A DNA stretch of 64,000 nucleotides from Yamadazyma tenuis. Its lineage: Eukaryota > Ascomycota > Pichiomycetes > Serinales > Debaryomycetaceae. The DNA is taken from NCBI RefSeq assembly GCF_029203305.1, contig NC_089467.1, positions 124,001-188,000 of the forward strand, given 5' to 3'. The translations under genes were made by a program, and so were the position numbers. The stretch's first letter is position 1; each line of letters opens with the position of its first letter. The notes beneath the pieces are model-generated. The model was given only the letters and a program-made list of their open reading frames with translations, ran no database searches and was not told the DNA's origin. Below, piece by piece: positions 27,889 through 37,671 of the stretch.

Positions 27889-30084
27889 ATGTCGATGCAT
27901 ACGGCCCTGGAAATTATCAGGCAGTTGAACGAAGCCAAGAACTTGGCCTTCTCTAGTAAGGAAACCTTTCCTCAAGTGTTAAGGCAGATATTGAACTTTG
28001 TAAATAACCCTGAACCTTCGATCAAGTTATGGTGCTCTACGTTCTTGAAAGACTCCTTCCAAAGTGATGAGTCAGTGTTAGGAAACGCCGATAAAATGGA
28101 TTTGGCCATGGATTCTCTCGACAGTCTCATCATATTATCTAATGAAAAGCACTTGGAGATCTTCGAAAATGTCATCAACTCATCCATAGTCATCTTCAAA
28201 TTGGTGTTCAAATATGTCAATGAGAATGACGGATGTGACGATGTGTGGGCAAAATTGAACCAATTGAAGATTAGTTTGACCAGCAAATTTAGTACCACAT
28301 TTCCTTTGGATTCGAGTGACAACGAGGAGCACGATAGGTACAGAAATTTAATTACCAAGATCCAATTAATCAAGTTCATCGTTTTAGTCATTGACTATCA
28401 AACCAAGTCTGACAACGACGAACATTTCAATTTAAATTCCGTTCATCCCAACCACAGTCTCATTAAAAGGCAAGCTATTCAGGCAGAAGCACATGGCTTA
28501 TTGGACAATTTGCTCAGTGTTTTTGAATACGATACATTGGTAACTCCCCTTATGAATCCTTTACTCTTTCAACTTTCGTTATTGGTGAAACGAAAGAGTC
28601 AGTTCATTCCAAAGATCTTGAGCTGTGTAGAGAAGTTTGACACGCACGAAAAGCTTCAGTCAAATTATCAGACTCTTGATGAGTTCAAATTGAGTAGGAA
28701 GTATGTCGATAGACTCTTGCGTATTTTCATTGGGTATGTGTTCAAAAACCGGCAACTTCCATCTAATTTACAACAGTCCTTAGGCCAAAAATTGACCATT
28801 TTGACAGAACGTGGTGACGATGTGAGACGAAAAAACATCTTAGCAGCGGTGCCCCAAGATGCTAATATCAAGAAGAAGAGGTTCGACGGATTCATCAACG
28901 GATCCAAGACTCTTAAGTCATTGGATTACAAGAACTTGTACTGTTTAACTAATCCTGCCGATGAGTTGAACAATTTCGATTTGGCATCTTTGCCCCAACA
29001 CACATTAATCTCTATGACCATAGCAGCCTTGAACCGTGTGGACCCGAAAAAGTTGAACAAAGCCTTGGGTATAGTAGCAGAGAGATACAAATACGCATTA
29101 TCCAATAGTTCACTTATGGATGGCACTGACAATGGTCGAAAGAGGAAATTCGAGCAGGATGAAAATGATGCTCAGAATGGAAATAAAAGAGAAAAGTTTG
29201 AAGGGGATGACGATGACAACGAAGGATTCTATGATTCTGGTTCTGTTTACAGTCTTCCTCCTCCAAAGGAATTATCTTACCAAGAGAAAAGGGACCAAAT
29301 AAACCTAATTATCCAAAATTTCCTCAGGGTGTCACAAATGTCCACGGAAGAATTGGAAGATGGTTCCAAGGATGAAGGAGAAAGCCAACTGGATGGTGTC
29401 AGCAGTGAGTTGACTAAAATAGCTATCAAGCATTGGCAGAAAGGATCGTGGATCGTGGTTCTCACTAGGTTGGCCACCAGAGGCATGAATTCCAACTATG
29501 AATCGGGTTCTATTGATGAAGAAAAGAACAACGAACTAAGTGACATGATAAGAAATGCCATATTTGACTATTTCTTGGAAAATATCCACAGCAGAATTGA
29601 TGTAATTATCGAATGGCTTAATGAAGAGTGGTACAGTGAAGTCGTCAACAAGGAGCTCAAACTAAAGAATGAAATCAAGACTAAAATCCTCCAAGATTAC
29701 GAAGCCGGGAAGGTTGAAGACCTCGATGGTGAGATTAACAAACAGTTTGCGACTCTTAAAGAGAACATCGACACTCCCCAGTATAGCAAATGGAGTGCTA
29801 AAGTCTTGGACTCGATCATTCCATTCTTGGAAAGCAAGGACAGAAAGATCTTCATCAGACTTCTTAGTGACTTACCATTGCTAACCGACGAATTGGTTGG
29901 TAGGATCAAGTCATTATGTCTTGATCCCGTGCGAATCAAGTTGGGATTCTTATCTCTCCAGTACTTGATTATGTACCGCCCACCGGTAAAGCAGGCATGT
30001 TTGAACATCCTACAAGATTTGTCAGAAAGTGACCAGGATGATTTGAAAGAAGAAGCCACCAAGTTGCTAACTAAGTATAAATAG
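27889..30084 (+). CDS. PTA1: Cleavage and polyadenylation factor subunit Pta1 (symplekin-like)
   Basis: 731 aa (785 in S. cerevisiae). Pta1 is a scaffold of the nuclear CPF complex that bridges the Ssu72 and Glc7 phosphatases and the cleavage module in mRNA 3' end formation. The N-terminal 300 residues are HEAT-like helices, including the QAEAHGLLDNLLSVFEYDTLVTP segment typical of symplekin/Pta1. A charged disordered linker (about 410-460, KRKFEQDEND...) separates a helical C-terminal domain ending in LTKYK. The start is the ATG at 27889. It is divergent from the ChAP gene, 180 bp apart. Identification rests on layout and the N-terminal block. Confidence 0.82.
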   Translation: MSMHTALEIIRQLNEAKNLAFSSKETFPQVLRQILNFVNNPEPSIKLWCSTFLKDSFQSDESVLGNADKMDLAMDSLDSLIILSNEKHLEIFENVINSSIVIFKLVFKYVNENDGCDDVWAKLNQLKISLTSKFSTTFPLDSSDNEEHDRYRNLITKIQLIKFIVLVIDYQTKSDNDEHFNLNSVHPNHSLIKRQAIQAEAHGLLDNLLSVFEYDTLVTPLMNPLLFQLSLLVKRKSQFIPKILSCVEKFDTHEKLQSNYQTLDEFKLSRKYVDRLLRIFIGYVFKNRQLPSNLQQSLGQKLTILTERGDDVRRKNILAAVPQDANIKKKRFDGFINGSKTLKSLDYKNLYCLTNPADELNNFDLASLPQHTLISMTIAALNRVDPKKLNKALGIVAERYKYALSNSSLMDGTDNGRKRKFEQDENDAQNGNKREKFEGDDDDNEGFYDSGSVYSLPPPKELSYQEKRDQINLIIQNFLRVSQMSTEELEDGSKDEGESQLDGVSSELTKIAIKHWQKGSWIVVLTRLATRGMNSNYESGSIDEEKNNELSDMIRNAIFDYFLENIHSRIDVIIEWLNEEWYSEVVNKELKLKNEIKTKILQDYEAGKVEDLDGEINKQFATLKENIDTPQYSKWSAKVLDSIIPFLESKDRKIFIRLLSDLPLLTDELVGRIKSLCLDPVRIKLGFLSLQYLIMYRPPVKQACLNILQDLSESDQDDLKEEATKLLTKYK

Positions 30085-30307
30085 ATTATTATACAGAATA
30101 TTATACACGACGTTTCAGAAATGTTTTAGGTGCGGTATCTGAAACAAATTATGCAGATGGTCTAGATGACCAGACGCGCTAAAAATACTTTTTTTATAGT
30201 CAACAAACCAAGTATTTCATTAATATACGCTCATTTGAACCTATTCTCCTAGATCAAAAGATCAAGAGAACCCAAAGCAAGCATAACTGCCCTTTAGGAC
30301 CAGAAAC

Positions 30308-32092
30308 ATGACCACTCTGGGTAAAGGGCCTTTCAATGCCGAAAATGAAATCACAAAGTACAAACTTGATCATTCCACATTCGACTTGATTAATGTCGAC
30401 CGGTTCAAAAACACCAACTGGTCGACAGTTTTTGCATATATGTGGTTGTGGATCATGATATTTTTGTCGTGGATCTTGTTGGGAGTCGATATCTATACCT
30501 GTTTGAATATTTTGGTGTTCCACAAATGGTCTTCTGACGACTATAAACCATATGCATATTCTGTTGCTAAGTGGCTATTCACTGGTTGTATTATCTTCCA
30601 GTTCATACTTCTTGCATATCATTTAGTGTGGGCCATACACACGTATCGGACTAAGAATATAGCTTTGGCATATGTGAATTCGATTGCAAGAACCATGTAC
30701 AGTGTTAAATCGTATAATTATCACTGTTTGTTTCATAAAATCGATACTGATAACTTTTTTGACTGGGCTTGCTTTTTGTCATATGGTGAGGTGGATAATG
30801 CTTTGCAGATTTTGCTTGCTGATACTCCAAGACAGGTAATTAACATTCTAACTTTAAGATACTATGCGACTGATGGAGACTTATCCAATGACATTATTGC
30901 CAACATCAAGAAGATAGCTGACACAAATTTGCGGTTGTCGATTATCTTGTCTTTCATGTGCCTTTCTGTGATCATTTGGTCGATTTTTTTCTTCAAGTTT
31001 TGTCTTGGGATGGTGATGTACTTGCCGGTAATAGCCAAGTTGAGAAACAAAGGAACCAAATCTCTTAAGAAATACTGTTGTAAAGTCGTGAATGATAAAG
31101 TCAGACTTTTGGTATTGAAAAACCACAAACCTAAAAGCGAATTACTCGAACAAGGAATCTTGGACATGTCTGAAATTAAGGCCAATCCTTTATTAAACGA
31201 CACCGTTACAAGGTTCGATACTGACAATGACTATGAGTACCAAGCCGTGGACAGAGGTGTACCTTCGTACAATGACAACAACAAGCTATACTCCTCAAAT
31301 GCATACAGTCTACAAGACTTATCTAATCCGTTTGGTGACCAAGATAAGGCATCCATCGGCAAAGACAGTTTGGCCTCAGACAGTTCAGGAACTCTCCAAG
31401 AAGGGATTGACTTTTCTGAAAATTCTGCTAAGTTGGCTACTTCCTCGGCATTTTATGGTTCAGGTTCGGGCTCAAGATATACTGAACCATATCAGAACCC
31501 ATTTAGTGACTCTAATGCTGTTCTTCTACAGGGCAGAAATATGTCCCAATCTTCCTTGACGTACGATCCATTTGAACCTAGGCTTACTCAGCCAGGCCGA
31601 GTACAAACACAGCCTTTGCCCCATCTTCCCAGAAACTACTCCCAGGGAACTCCAGCTCCAGAGTATACTTCTTCTTCGGTTAATCCTCGCTCATTTTCGA
31701 GGAAGTCTCCTCCAAATTTGGATTTTCCACCTAAAAGAAGTGTAACGGAGGGAGATTTAGTCAGATCCGTAACTGAAGGTTCTGTAGCTTCAAACACTCC
31801 TTACCCGGTAAGGGGTATTTCCCTCTATGACAAGAACCGTAAGAAACTGGATGCTCAGGGGACAACCAAAAGTGCTGGTATGTACCCAAGTCAGGATACT
31901 GTCGAAGAAGAAGAAGAAGAAGAAGAAGAAGAAGAAGAGAAAGAAGAGAAAGGCCATAAAGATACTATTTATCCCCAAACGCTTATGGCGGGCGTTGAGT
32001 CGGACTCTGAATCTGACTCTGACTCACAACCATTCGACAAACTTCATAGAGGGTATCCTATTCACGATATTTCCAACTCCAACACCTTATGA
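30308..32092 (+). CDS. KCH1: Low-affinity potassium transporter Kch1/Prm6 family
   Basis: 594 aa. Kch1 and Prm6 are fungal plasma-membrane proteins that promote potassium influx, which in turn activates calcium channels during the pheromone and stress response. The N-terminal 270 residues are the conserved part: hydrophobic spans near 43-65, 88-112 and 218-250, with the FFDWACFLSYGEVDNALQ signature in the loop (about 154-172). The C-terminal half is a disordered cytosolic tail rich in Ser, Asn and Pro. It contains a run of Glu codons (31904-31938) and a final SDSESDSDS acidic patch. The GAA repeat is a microsatellite likely to vary between strains. The start is the ATG at 30308. Confidence 0.88.
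   Translation: MTTLGKGPFNAENEITKYKLDHSTFDLINVDRFKNTNWSTVFAYMWLWIMIFLSWILLGVDIYTCLNILVFHKWSSDDYKPYAYSVAKWLFTGCIIFQFILLAYHLVWAIHTYRTKNIALAYVNSIARTMYSVKSYNYHCLFHKIDTDNFFDWACFLSYGEVDNALQILLADTPRQVINILTLRYYATDGDLSNDIIANIKKIADTNLRLSIILSFMCLSVIIWSIFFFKFCLGMVMYLPVIAKLRNKGTKSLKKYCCKVVNDKVRLLVLKNHKPKSELLEQGILDMSEIKANPLLNDTVTRFDTDNDYEYQAVDRGVPSYNDNNKLYSSNAYSLQDLSNPFGDQDKASIGKDSLASDSSGTLQEGIDFSENSAKLATSSAFYGSGSGSRYTEPYQNPFSDSNAVLLQGRNMSQSSLTYDPFEPRLTQPGRVQTQPLPHLPRNYSQGTPAPEYTSSSVNPRSFSRKSPPNLDFPPKRSVTEGDLVRSVTEGSVASNTPYPVRGISLYDKNRKKLDAQGTTKSAGMYPSQDTVEEEEEEEEEEEEKEEKGHKDTIYPQTLMAGVESDSESDSDSQPFDKLHRGYPIHDISNSNTL
31904..31938 (+). repeat. (GAA)n microsatellite inside KCH1
   Basis: An uninterrupted run of GAA triplets encodes about 11 consecutive Glu residues in the cytosolic tail of the KCH1 product, continuing as GAG/AAA-mixed repeats just after. 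It is in frame, so length changes would alter only the Glu run. Confidence 0.9.
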
Positions 32093-32176
32093 TACTTTTT
32101 ACAAAACTATAGCATTACTAATAAATACATTTATACTTCAAATCAACCTATATACAAAAATGATACTCTCCAGTAC

Positions 32177-32551
32177 TTACTTTCCAGCCTTCTTTAGTTC
32201 GTGTTCTTTTTTCAACTTGGCCAATTCTTGATCCGAAATTGGAGGAATTGGAATGTCACTCAAATCATCAGCTGTCAACATTTTCCAGGTGTACAAATAG
32301 ACTCCCAAGGGCACGGCCCCCACCAAGAACAATCCTAAGGTATTTCTGGTGAAATATTGGGATCTCACTCTGTATAACGCAGGTGTTATTTCAAACGTCT
32401 TGGGGTCACGATAACGGTTGTGTCCTTTTCTATACGAGTTAGTAACTATGGGATGGAACAAGCAAGAGGCGTGGGAAATGCCCTTTGCACTCTTGATTCA
32501 GATGGGAAACACCTGATCTACCATAACATACGGTACTCCAACAACTGGCAT
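32177..32551 (-). CDS. COA3: Cytochrome c oxidase assembly factor 3, spliced gene
   Basis: Two exons: 32532-32551 (20 nt) and 32177-32429 (253 nt), giving 90 aa; S. cerevisiae Coa3 is 85 aa. Coa3 is a small inner-membrane protein that binds newly made Cox1 and represses its translation through Mss51 until assembly proceeds. Exon 2 alone has no ATG before the middle of the protein. On the minus strand, the ATG at 32551 is followed by six codons and a GTATGT donor; TACTAAC and a TAG acceptor precede exon 2, and the phases match exactly. The product reads [19 protein letters not shown], then one membrane span and the VPIPP-like [12 protein letters not shown] block of the family. No RNA evidence is available here. 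Confidence 0.88.
32430..32531 (-). other. Spliceosomal intron of COA3 (102 nt)
   Basis: Donor GTATGT at 32531-32526, branch site TACTAAC ending about 8 nt before the acceptor TAG (ends at 32430). All three match the yeast consensus. The branch-to-acceptor distance is very short, which is common in CTG-clade yeasts. It is phase 2, joining CC with A to make a Pro codon. Confidence 0.88.
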
Positions 32552-32628
32552 AGTAGATAGAGAATGTGTGGAAGAAAAATTTGATGATGGTTCGATTTTA
32601 TCGCGAACTATTTTCTATACAAATGCAA

Positions 32629-34260
32629 CTAATAATGGTTGAGTCTCCAAAGTGTCACTTTTCCAGCCTCATTACCCACCGCCAACATCTGACTATTGGG
32701 TGAGAATGTCACAGAGGTGACCTTTCCCAATGGCGTACCGCTGGTGGGCCAGTTAGAGTATACACTTGCTGAGGGTAGATGTACTACCCTCAAAGCGTCT
32801 CTTTTGGCTCTGGATGCAATCACAAGTAATTGTCCATCCGAGTTAAACTGTAATGACGAAATCGTGGTAACCAAGTTTTCCACCGCTTTGAAGGGAATTG
32901 TAGGTGTGGAGGATAATCGGTCATATAAGTTGACAACACCGGTATTGGATCCTATCGCCAACCAACGGTCTCTTGGACCACCAAACTTAATTTTGGTGAT
33001 TCCGATTCCGTTGTTATCCTGCCATCTTTTCATGAGTTTATCGGTTTCCAACTCAAACTCCCATACCTCGCCAACCGTGTTGGTAATGATAATTATCTTC
33101 TCGTCGTGAGAGAAATCAAAGTCTATTATGGTTCCTTCGATTTTGAAATTTTTCAAAAACTGGCCTGAAAGTCCATTTAGGATATTACAGTATCCACTGG
33201 ACCCTGTAAGGCCAACAAAAGTGCCCATTGGAGAGACTTTGAAGTACTCCATGGACTTCTGGAACTTTTCAAACCCATACATTCTGCTTATCTTCTCTAC
33301 TTCGCCGGTATTCAAATCCCATTTGTTCATATACTTTCTTCTACCAGCAGCATATATGAGATTCTTGTTGTCTTTGGTGACTAAGTTCAGGAAGGAACAT
33401 GAATAAATAGGTGAATCTTTCAAATGCAAGCTGGTGACAAGAGTATTTGACTTACCATCTATGTGGTATATTCTTATAGTCTTATCAAATCCACCTGTAA
33501 GCAACAAAGGTTGTTTGGAGTGGAAAGAAAGGGACTGAATCCCAGACTTAGACCTCCTGTTGTGATTTCCATCCTTGAGTCTGGTCACGGATATCTTATT
33601 GGGAGATATTAACTTCAACTGCTTGGTTATGGTAAACTTGTCTGTGGATTTTAAAATAGACAATAATGCATTCGTATTATTATTGGTTAATTCATCGCTG
33701 GCTTCATTTCCTTCTTCGCCGCCGTTCTGCTCTTCTTCGATCTGCTCCACCCAGTTTGGCCTAGGATATATTCTTTCAAACTGGGTCCGAAGTCTCTTGA
33801 TATATGCTTTACCATTGACGTAGTCGTCTGTGGTGGACTTTCTGAGTTTCTTCAACTTATCTGATGCCACAAGTGAAATACTCACCTTTTCATCTTCGCT
33901 GTCACTCCATGCATGTTCTTCATCCTCTTCTGATTCTGATTCGTTGTCATCCAGGTCATCTAGTTCCATATCCACGGTTCCTTCAACACCATTAGAATTT
34001 TCACCATCATCGATGAAAAACATATCGTCATCTTGTCTATCATTCTCATCGTCAGAACCACTGTAAAATTTAGAAGCATCACTATCCACACCTTCAAGTT
34101 CCTCATCGCTGGTGTTGTACTCGAGCAAATTATCAGTTTTCTTCAAATTCATTTGGAAGTTTTCCATGTCACCAAAGACAAGCTTTTCGAGTTGTAGCTC
34201 TTCCATATCCTTTGGGGGTATTTCCAAGTCCATGGTAGCAGAATTAATATTTTTGCTCAT
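32629..34260 (-). CDS. UTP18: U3 snoRNP-associated WD40 protein Utp18
   Basis: 543 aa (594 in S. cerevisiae). Utp18 belongs to the UTP-B part of the small-subunit processome in the nucleolus and recruits the exosome helicase Mtr4. The N-terminal 120 residues are acidic with CK2-like clusters; a linker with the RPNWVEQIEEE motif follows (about 167-178). The C-terminal 340 residues form a WD40 propeller, starting with ISVTRLKDGNHNRRSKSGIQSLSFH and ending with the SVTFSPNSQMLAVGNEAGKVTLW blade. The start is the ATG at 34258-34260. It is tandem with LOS1 upstream, with 280 bp between. Confidence 0.93.
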   Translation of the reverse strand: MSKNINSATMDLEIPPKDMEELQLEKLVFGDMENFQMNLKKTDNLLEYNTSDEELEGVDSDASKFYSGSDDENDRQDDDMFFIDDGENSNGVEGTVDMELDDLDDNESESEEDEEHAWSDSEDEKVSISLVASDKLKKLRKSTTDDYVNGKAYIKRLRTQFERIYPRPNWVEQIEEEQNGGEEGNEASDELTNNNTNALLSILKSTDKFTITKQLKLISPNKISVTRLKDGNHNRRSKSGIQSLSFHSKQPLLLTGGFDKTIRIYHIDGKSNTLVTSLHLKDSPIYSCSFLNLVTKDNKNLIYAAGRRKYMNKWDLNTGEVEKISRMYGFEKFQKSMEYFKVSPMGTFVGLTGSSGYCNILNGLSGQFLKNFKIEGTIIDFDFSHDEKIIIITNTVGEVWEFELETDKLMKRWQDNNGIGITKIKFGGPRDRWLAIGSNTGVVNLYDRLSSTPTIPFKAVENLVTTISSLQFNSDGQLLVIASRAKRDALRVVHLPSASVYSNWPTSGTPLGKVTSVTFSPNSQMLAVGNEAGKVTLWRLNHY

Positions 34261-34540
34261 GACTTTTTATGAATGCTACAATGTCAAAATCGTTCCGATG
34301 CTCTTCCTCTTCGCACAAAAAAAATTTATGTACGATTTGTGGTGAGCACACTCTTTTGGGTTAGAGGCTAATCATGAACAATCGTATATTTGGTATTTAC
34401 AGATAATTGTACATGCAAAAGACCAGAGGATGTCCAAAAATGCTTGGAACCAGGTCCTTCAATATGGTAGTCGTAACTTAATAATAATAATTTGTGGGAT
34501 GCTTTAATATAATACAGGAAGGGTGATATGGGGTGGGCGT

Positions 34541-37500
34541 TCATCGTCTCAATTCAGTTACGAAGGCAATAAAGTATTTTTTGAACTGTTTGGCATCTAA
34601 TTCGACCAAGTTCTTGCAAAATCCAACTTTAATCTCTTCACTGATACCATTTTCTGTCAAGAAAGACAAGAGACTGTTGATGAAACCCTCGTTATTATTT
34701 TCGGCTTGCATTGTCTTCATTAATAAAGACAACTCTTGGAGGACGTATTTGTTTTGGGCATTCAATTCTTTGAGCTTGAAAGGAAGCTCGAAAACCAATC
34801 TAGTAGAATTACTGATAAGGTAACTATCAATTCCTTCGATGCTGTTGACAGAGGAAAACTTGTCATTCTTATCTTTGATATGACCATCCTGGAAAACAGT
34901 AGCCATATTGATTAGTTGGGTGATTGCCAATCTGGTCAACACTGGATCATCCAAGTCTAATTCGTAACAGATGCCAAATATCTTATCGATCAACGTTGGA
35001 AGAATTAATTTGTTGGTTTCGGTAATCAACAAGCTGGTCTGATGGTTGGTAATGACGGTTGAGACAAACGTTAATAAAGTCTTCTTCAATGAAATCTTGT
35101 CTCTGACCAAGTCAGGATACTCGTTTGTGCTGGTGATTGAATGCAAGCTGTCAATCATTTCGAAAACCTTGTTGAGTAAGGGAGTAAGTAAATTGTTCAA
35201 CAAATTGTAGATGTTCTCGTTATCTTTATAAGAATGAATGATTTGGTTTAAAAACGCAACAAACTCCATCAACTCAGATGTCTTCAAGTTGTTTGATGAT
35301 AAAATTACGGTGACCAATTTGTTCAACTCATTGATGATGTTATCTTGCAATATTGGAATAAACCTTGCGAATGCAAACCTAGAACTTTCACGAACCATCA
35401 AGATCTTGTCAAAGCTTTGTAAAATAATGATGATGATTTGACAACAGTTCAAGAACTTTTGAACAATTATAACAGAGTACTTATTTTTCAGTTCAAAATG
35501 GTAACCTCTTGCAAAAGTTCCTATTGCCATTAAGTCGTGATGGATTTGTAAGTGAACAAGTTGAGTTTCTTGATCTGGTACTTGCCCTTCAGGTTTGTCT
35601 TTGAACTTAAGCAAGTTCTCCAAATCATTGAAGATTGGTTGTAAAAGCATATCCACAAGTTTCAACTTACTTTCTTCACTAATATTAAACATAGAAATTA
35701 ACGATCCAATCGACTCAAACAAATACAATTGATTGTTGAAGTTAGAGGACTCGACTAACTCCAGTTCATCGTCCTTCTTGGGTAATTCAGCTTTAATAAC
35801 AAGTAAATCACTGTTCAAATTCAATATGAACTGACTCAAAAACCCTTCATCGCTTAAAAGATGAGGTTTTATGGTCTTGACAAATCTGAAAAACAAGTAC
35901 CAGCATCTAAGTTTGACCTTATCGGCCGGGTTGAAAATCCCAATATTGCTGATAAAAAGCTCAAGAATCTTCAGGTTAAACTCTAGGTTTGATCTCAATT
36001 CGTTGTTCAAATTGGGGTAGATTTTTATAATTATTTCGAACAAGCTCAATTGATTTAACTCGTGATTGAACTTGTTGATTGGCAACTCATTGATTAATTT
36101 GAAGAAAAAATTGGAGATGATTCCCATTGGTTTGGAAGTAGCTATCTCACTTTTTGGCTGGTTGATTAAATTATTTTTTATGGAGTCGTTGAAACTGGTG
36201 AGCTCGTATAATCCCAACTCGAAGCTGTCCCAGCTCGAGTTATTAGTCTCTTCAAAGACAAATTTATTGATTATTATCGGCAAAGCATTCAAATATAAGT
36301 CTGGTAATAATCCAGCAATAGATTCTTGAAAAAATTTCAATTTACCTCTAAACTCTTGGAACTCTTCAACCGCTTCTTCATCTTCCAAATCGAATGATTC
36401 ACTGTCAAACTTCATTTTCAAGATGACCCTGTCTAACAAGTTCTCGTATAACTCCTTAATGACCAACGTGGGGGTTTTCTTACTCAATGTCAAGTAGTTT
36501 TGAATGAAAGGAAAAACTTGAAGGGATATCTCATCGTAGTCATTGGACAAAAAGTTGAAGATGAGCTGCCAGTAGTTGAGTAAATGATTCAAAATATCCT
36601 GAGTCAAATTCGCAGAATTTTCTATAATATAGCACATCTCTAATGCCACTGCGTTGGTCAACTTAGCCAAGTTTTCTAGAAAGTCCAAGTCTAATTTAGA
36701 GTTGTCTAAATTAGAAATAACATTTGACAAGTTGAGCAAACTCAATAACTCAAACTTCTTTTCGGGCTTCATCTTTTTGCAGACGATCTCTGCAATAGTG
36801 GAGCACACTTTGTTTGATAATTTGTTGACCAAAATAGAATTAAACAACTCCAAATAGTTTTTGTTGATGAACAAAGAAATCTCCATCCAGTTGACATATT
36901 GGCCAATCACTATCAAAGAATTATTCATATTTGTTTCATTGTAGTTGGTGTAACTGATTTCCAAGATCTTATACCAGCTTTCTACCAAAGCAGGCATGTC
37001 ATCGATTCTGATCTTGTCTTTAATGTACAGGTTTCTCTCGTTCAAAAAGTCATTTCTCATGATTAATTTATCACCGATTTCTTCATGGATAGAGATCATT
37101 AATCGGAGGTAATAATCATAAGCCAACTCACTGCTCTCGTTGTCTTTGACAAAACTGAGCCAATTTTTGAGGAAGTTAGGGTTAATGGTCATGTAATTCT
37201 TGCAGAAGACTTTGCTCAATATCTCAGTGGTTTTGTTTTTGATGAAAGAACTGTCTTGTTTCTTACTATAAATTAACTGGCTGACGTACAGAAACAACTG
37301 CTGATCAATTTCGTACAGCTCTTCTTGTGAGAGCAGAGACAAGTTCTCGTCGATTACCTGGAAGATGAAAAACTTAAACTCATCATTGACAGCGGATCCA
37401 TTAGTGAGAAGGATATTGACACATGATTTATAGCCGTCTTTGGTGCTCTTGATTTGGTTGATGAACTCTATGGCCTGCTGCTTCAATCCCGGCTCGCTAT

Positions 37501-37546
37501 CTCTACTCAACGCTATTCCTACCGCTTGATTAATCTGCTGTTCCAT
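34541..37546 (-). CDS. LOS1: tRNA exportin Los1 (exportin-t)
   Basis: 1001 aa from the ATG at 37546. Los1 is the RanGTP-dependent karyopherin that exports tRNA from the nucleus. The whole chain is helical and Leu/Ile/Asn-rich like HEAT repeats, with the exportin-t start MEQQINQAVGIAL followed by the Xpo1-like N-terminal segment (about 100-150, FIKNKTTEILSKVFCKNY). The frame is open 25 codons further upstream to a TTG at 37621, but no ATG lies there, so the Met at 37546 is the start. Codon use is AT-rich. It is tandem with MCY1, about 125 bp apart. Confidence 0.92.
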   Translation of the reverse strand: MEQQINQAVGIALSRDSEPGLKQQAIEFINQIKSTKDGYKSCVNILLTNGSAVNDEFKFFIFQVIDENLSLLSQEELYEIDQQLFLYVSQLIYSKKQDSSFIKNKTTEILSKVFCKNYMTINPNFLKNWLSFVKDNESSELAYDYYLRLMISIHEEIGDKLIMRNDFLNERNLYIKDKIRIDDMPALVESWYKILEISYTNYNETNMNNSLIVIGQYVNWMEISLFINKNYLELFNSILVNKLSNKVCSTIAEIVCKKMKPEKKFELLSLLNLSNVISNLDNSKLDLDFLENLAKLTNAVALEMCYIIENSANLTQDILNHLLNYWQLIFNFLSNDYDEISLQVFPFIQNYLTLSKKTPTLVIKELYENLLDRVILKMKFDSESFDLEDEEAVEEFQEFRGKLKFFQESIAGLLPDLYLNALPIIINKFVFEETNNSSWDSFELGLYELTSFNDSIKNNLINQPKSEIATSKPMGIISNFFFKLINELPINKFNHELNQLSLFEIIIKIYPNLNNELRSNLEFNLKILELFISNIGIFNPADKVKLRCWYLFFRFVKTIKPHLLSDEGFLSQFILNLNSDLLVIKAELPKKDDELELVESSNFNNQLYLFESIGSLISMFNISEESKLKLVDMLLQPIFNDLENLLKFKDKPEGQVPDQETQLVHLQIHHDLMAIGTFARGYHFELKNKYSVIIVQKFLNCCQIIIIILQSFDKILMVRESSRFAFARFIPILQDNIINELNKLVTVILSSNNLKTSELMEFVAFLNQIIHSYKDNENIYNLLNNLLTPLLNKVFEMIDSLHSITSTNEYPDLVRDKISLKKTLLTFVSTVITNHQTSLLITETNKLILPTLIDKIFGICYELDLDDPVLTRLAITQLINMATVFQDGHIKDKNDKFSSVNSIEGIDSYLISNSTRLVFELPFKLKELNAQNKYVLQELSLLMKTMQAENNNEGFINSLLSFLTENGISEEIKVGFCKNLVELDAKQFKKYFIAFVTELRR

Positions 37547-37671
37547 ACTTTTGTTCTCACCGCTAACCGTCTTGTGGATTTTCAACTTTGTGGATTCACG
37601 AAAATTTTTTTGGCTGGCCAAAGTGGGTGATGCACGCCGCAGAAAGGCTGCAAAAACCGCCGGTGTATATT

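Noticed and set aside
37547..37621. 25-codon N-terminal extension of LOS1
   Set aside because: Begins with TTG, which is not used as a start in yeast nuclear genes; the Met at 37546 matches the family start.
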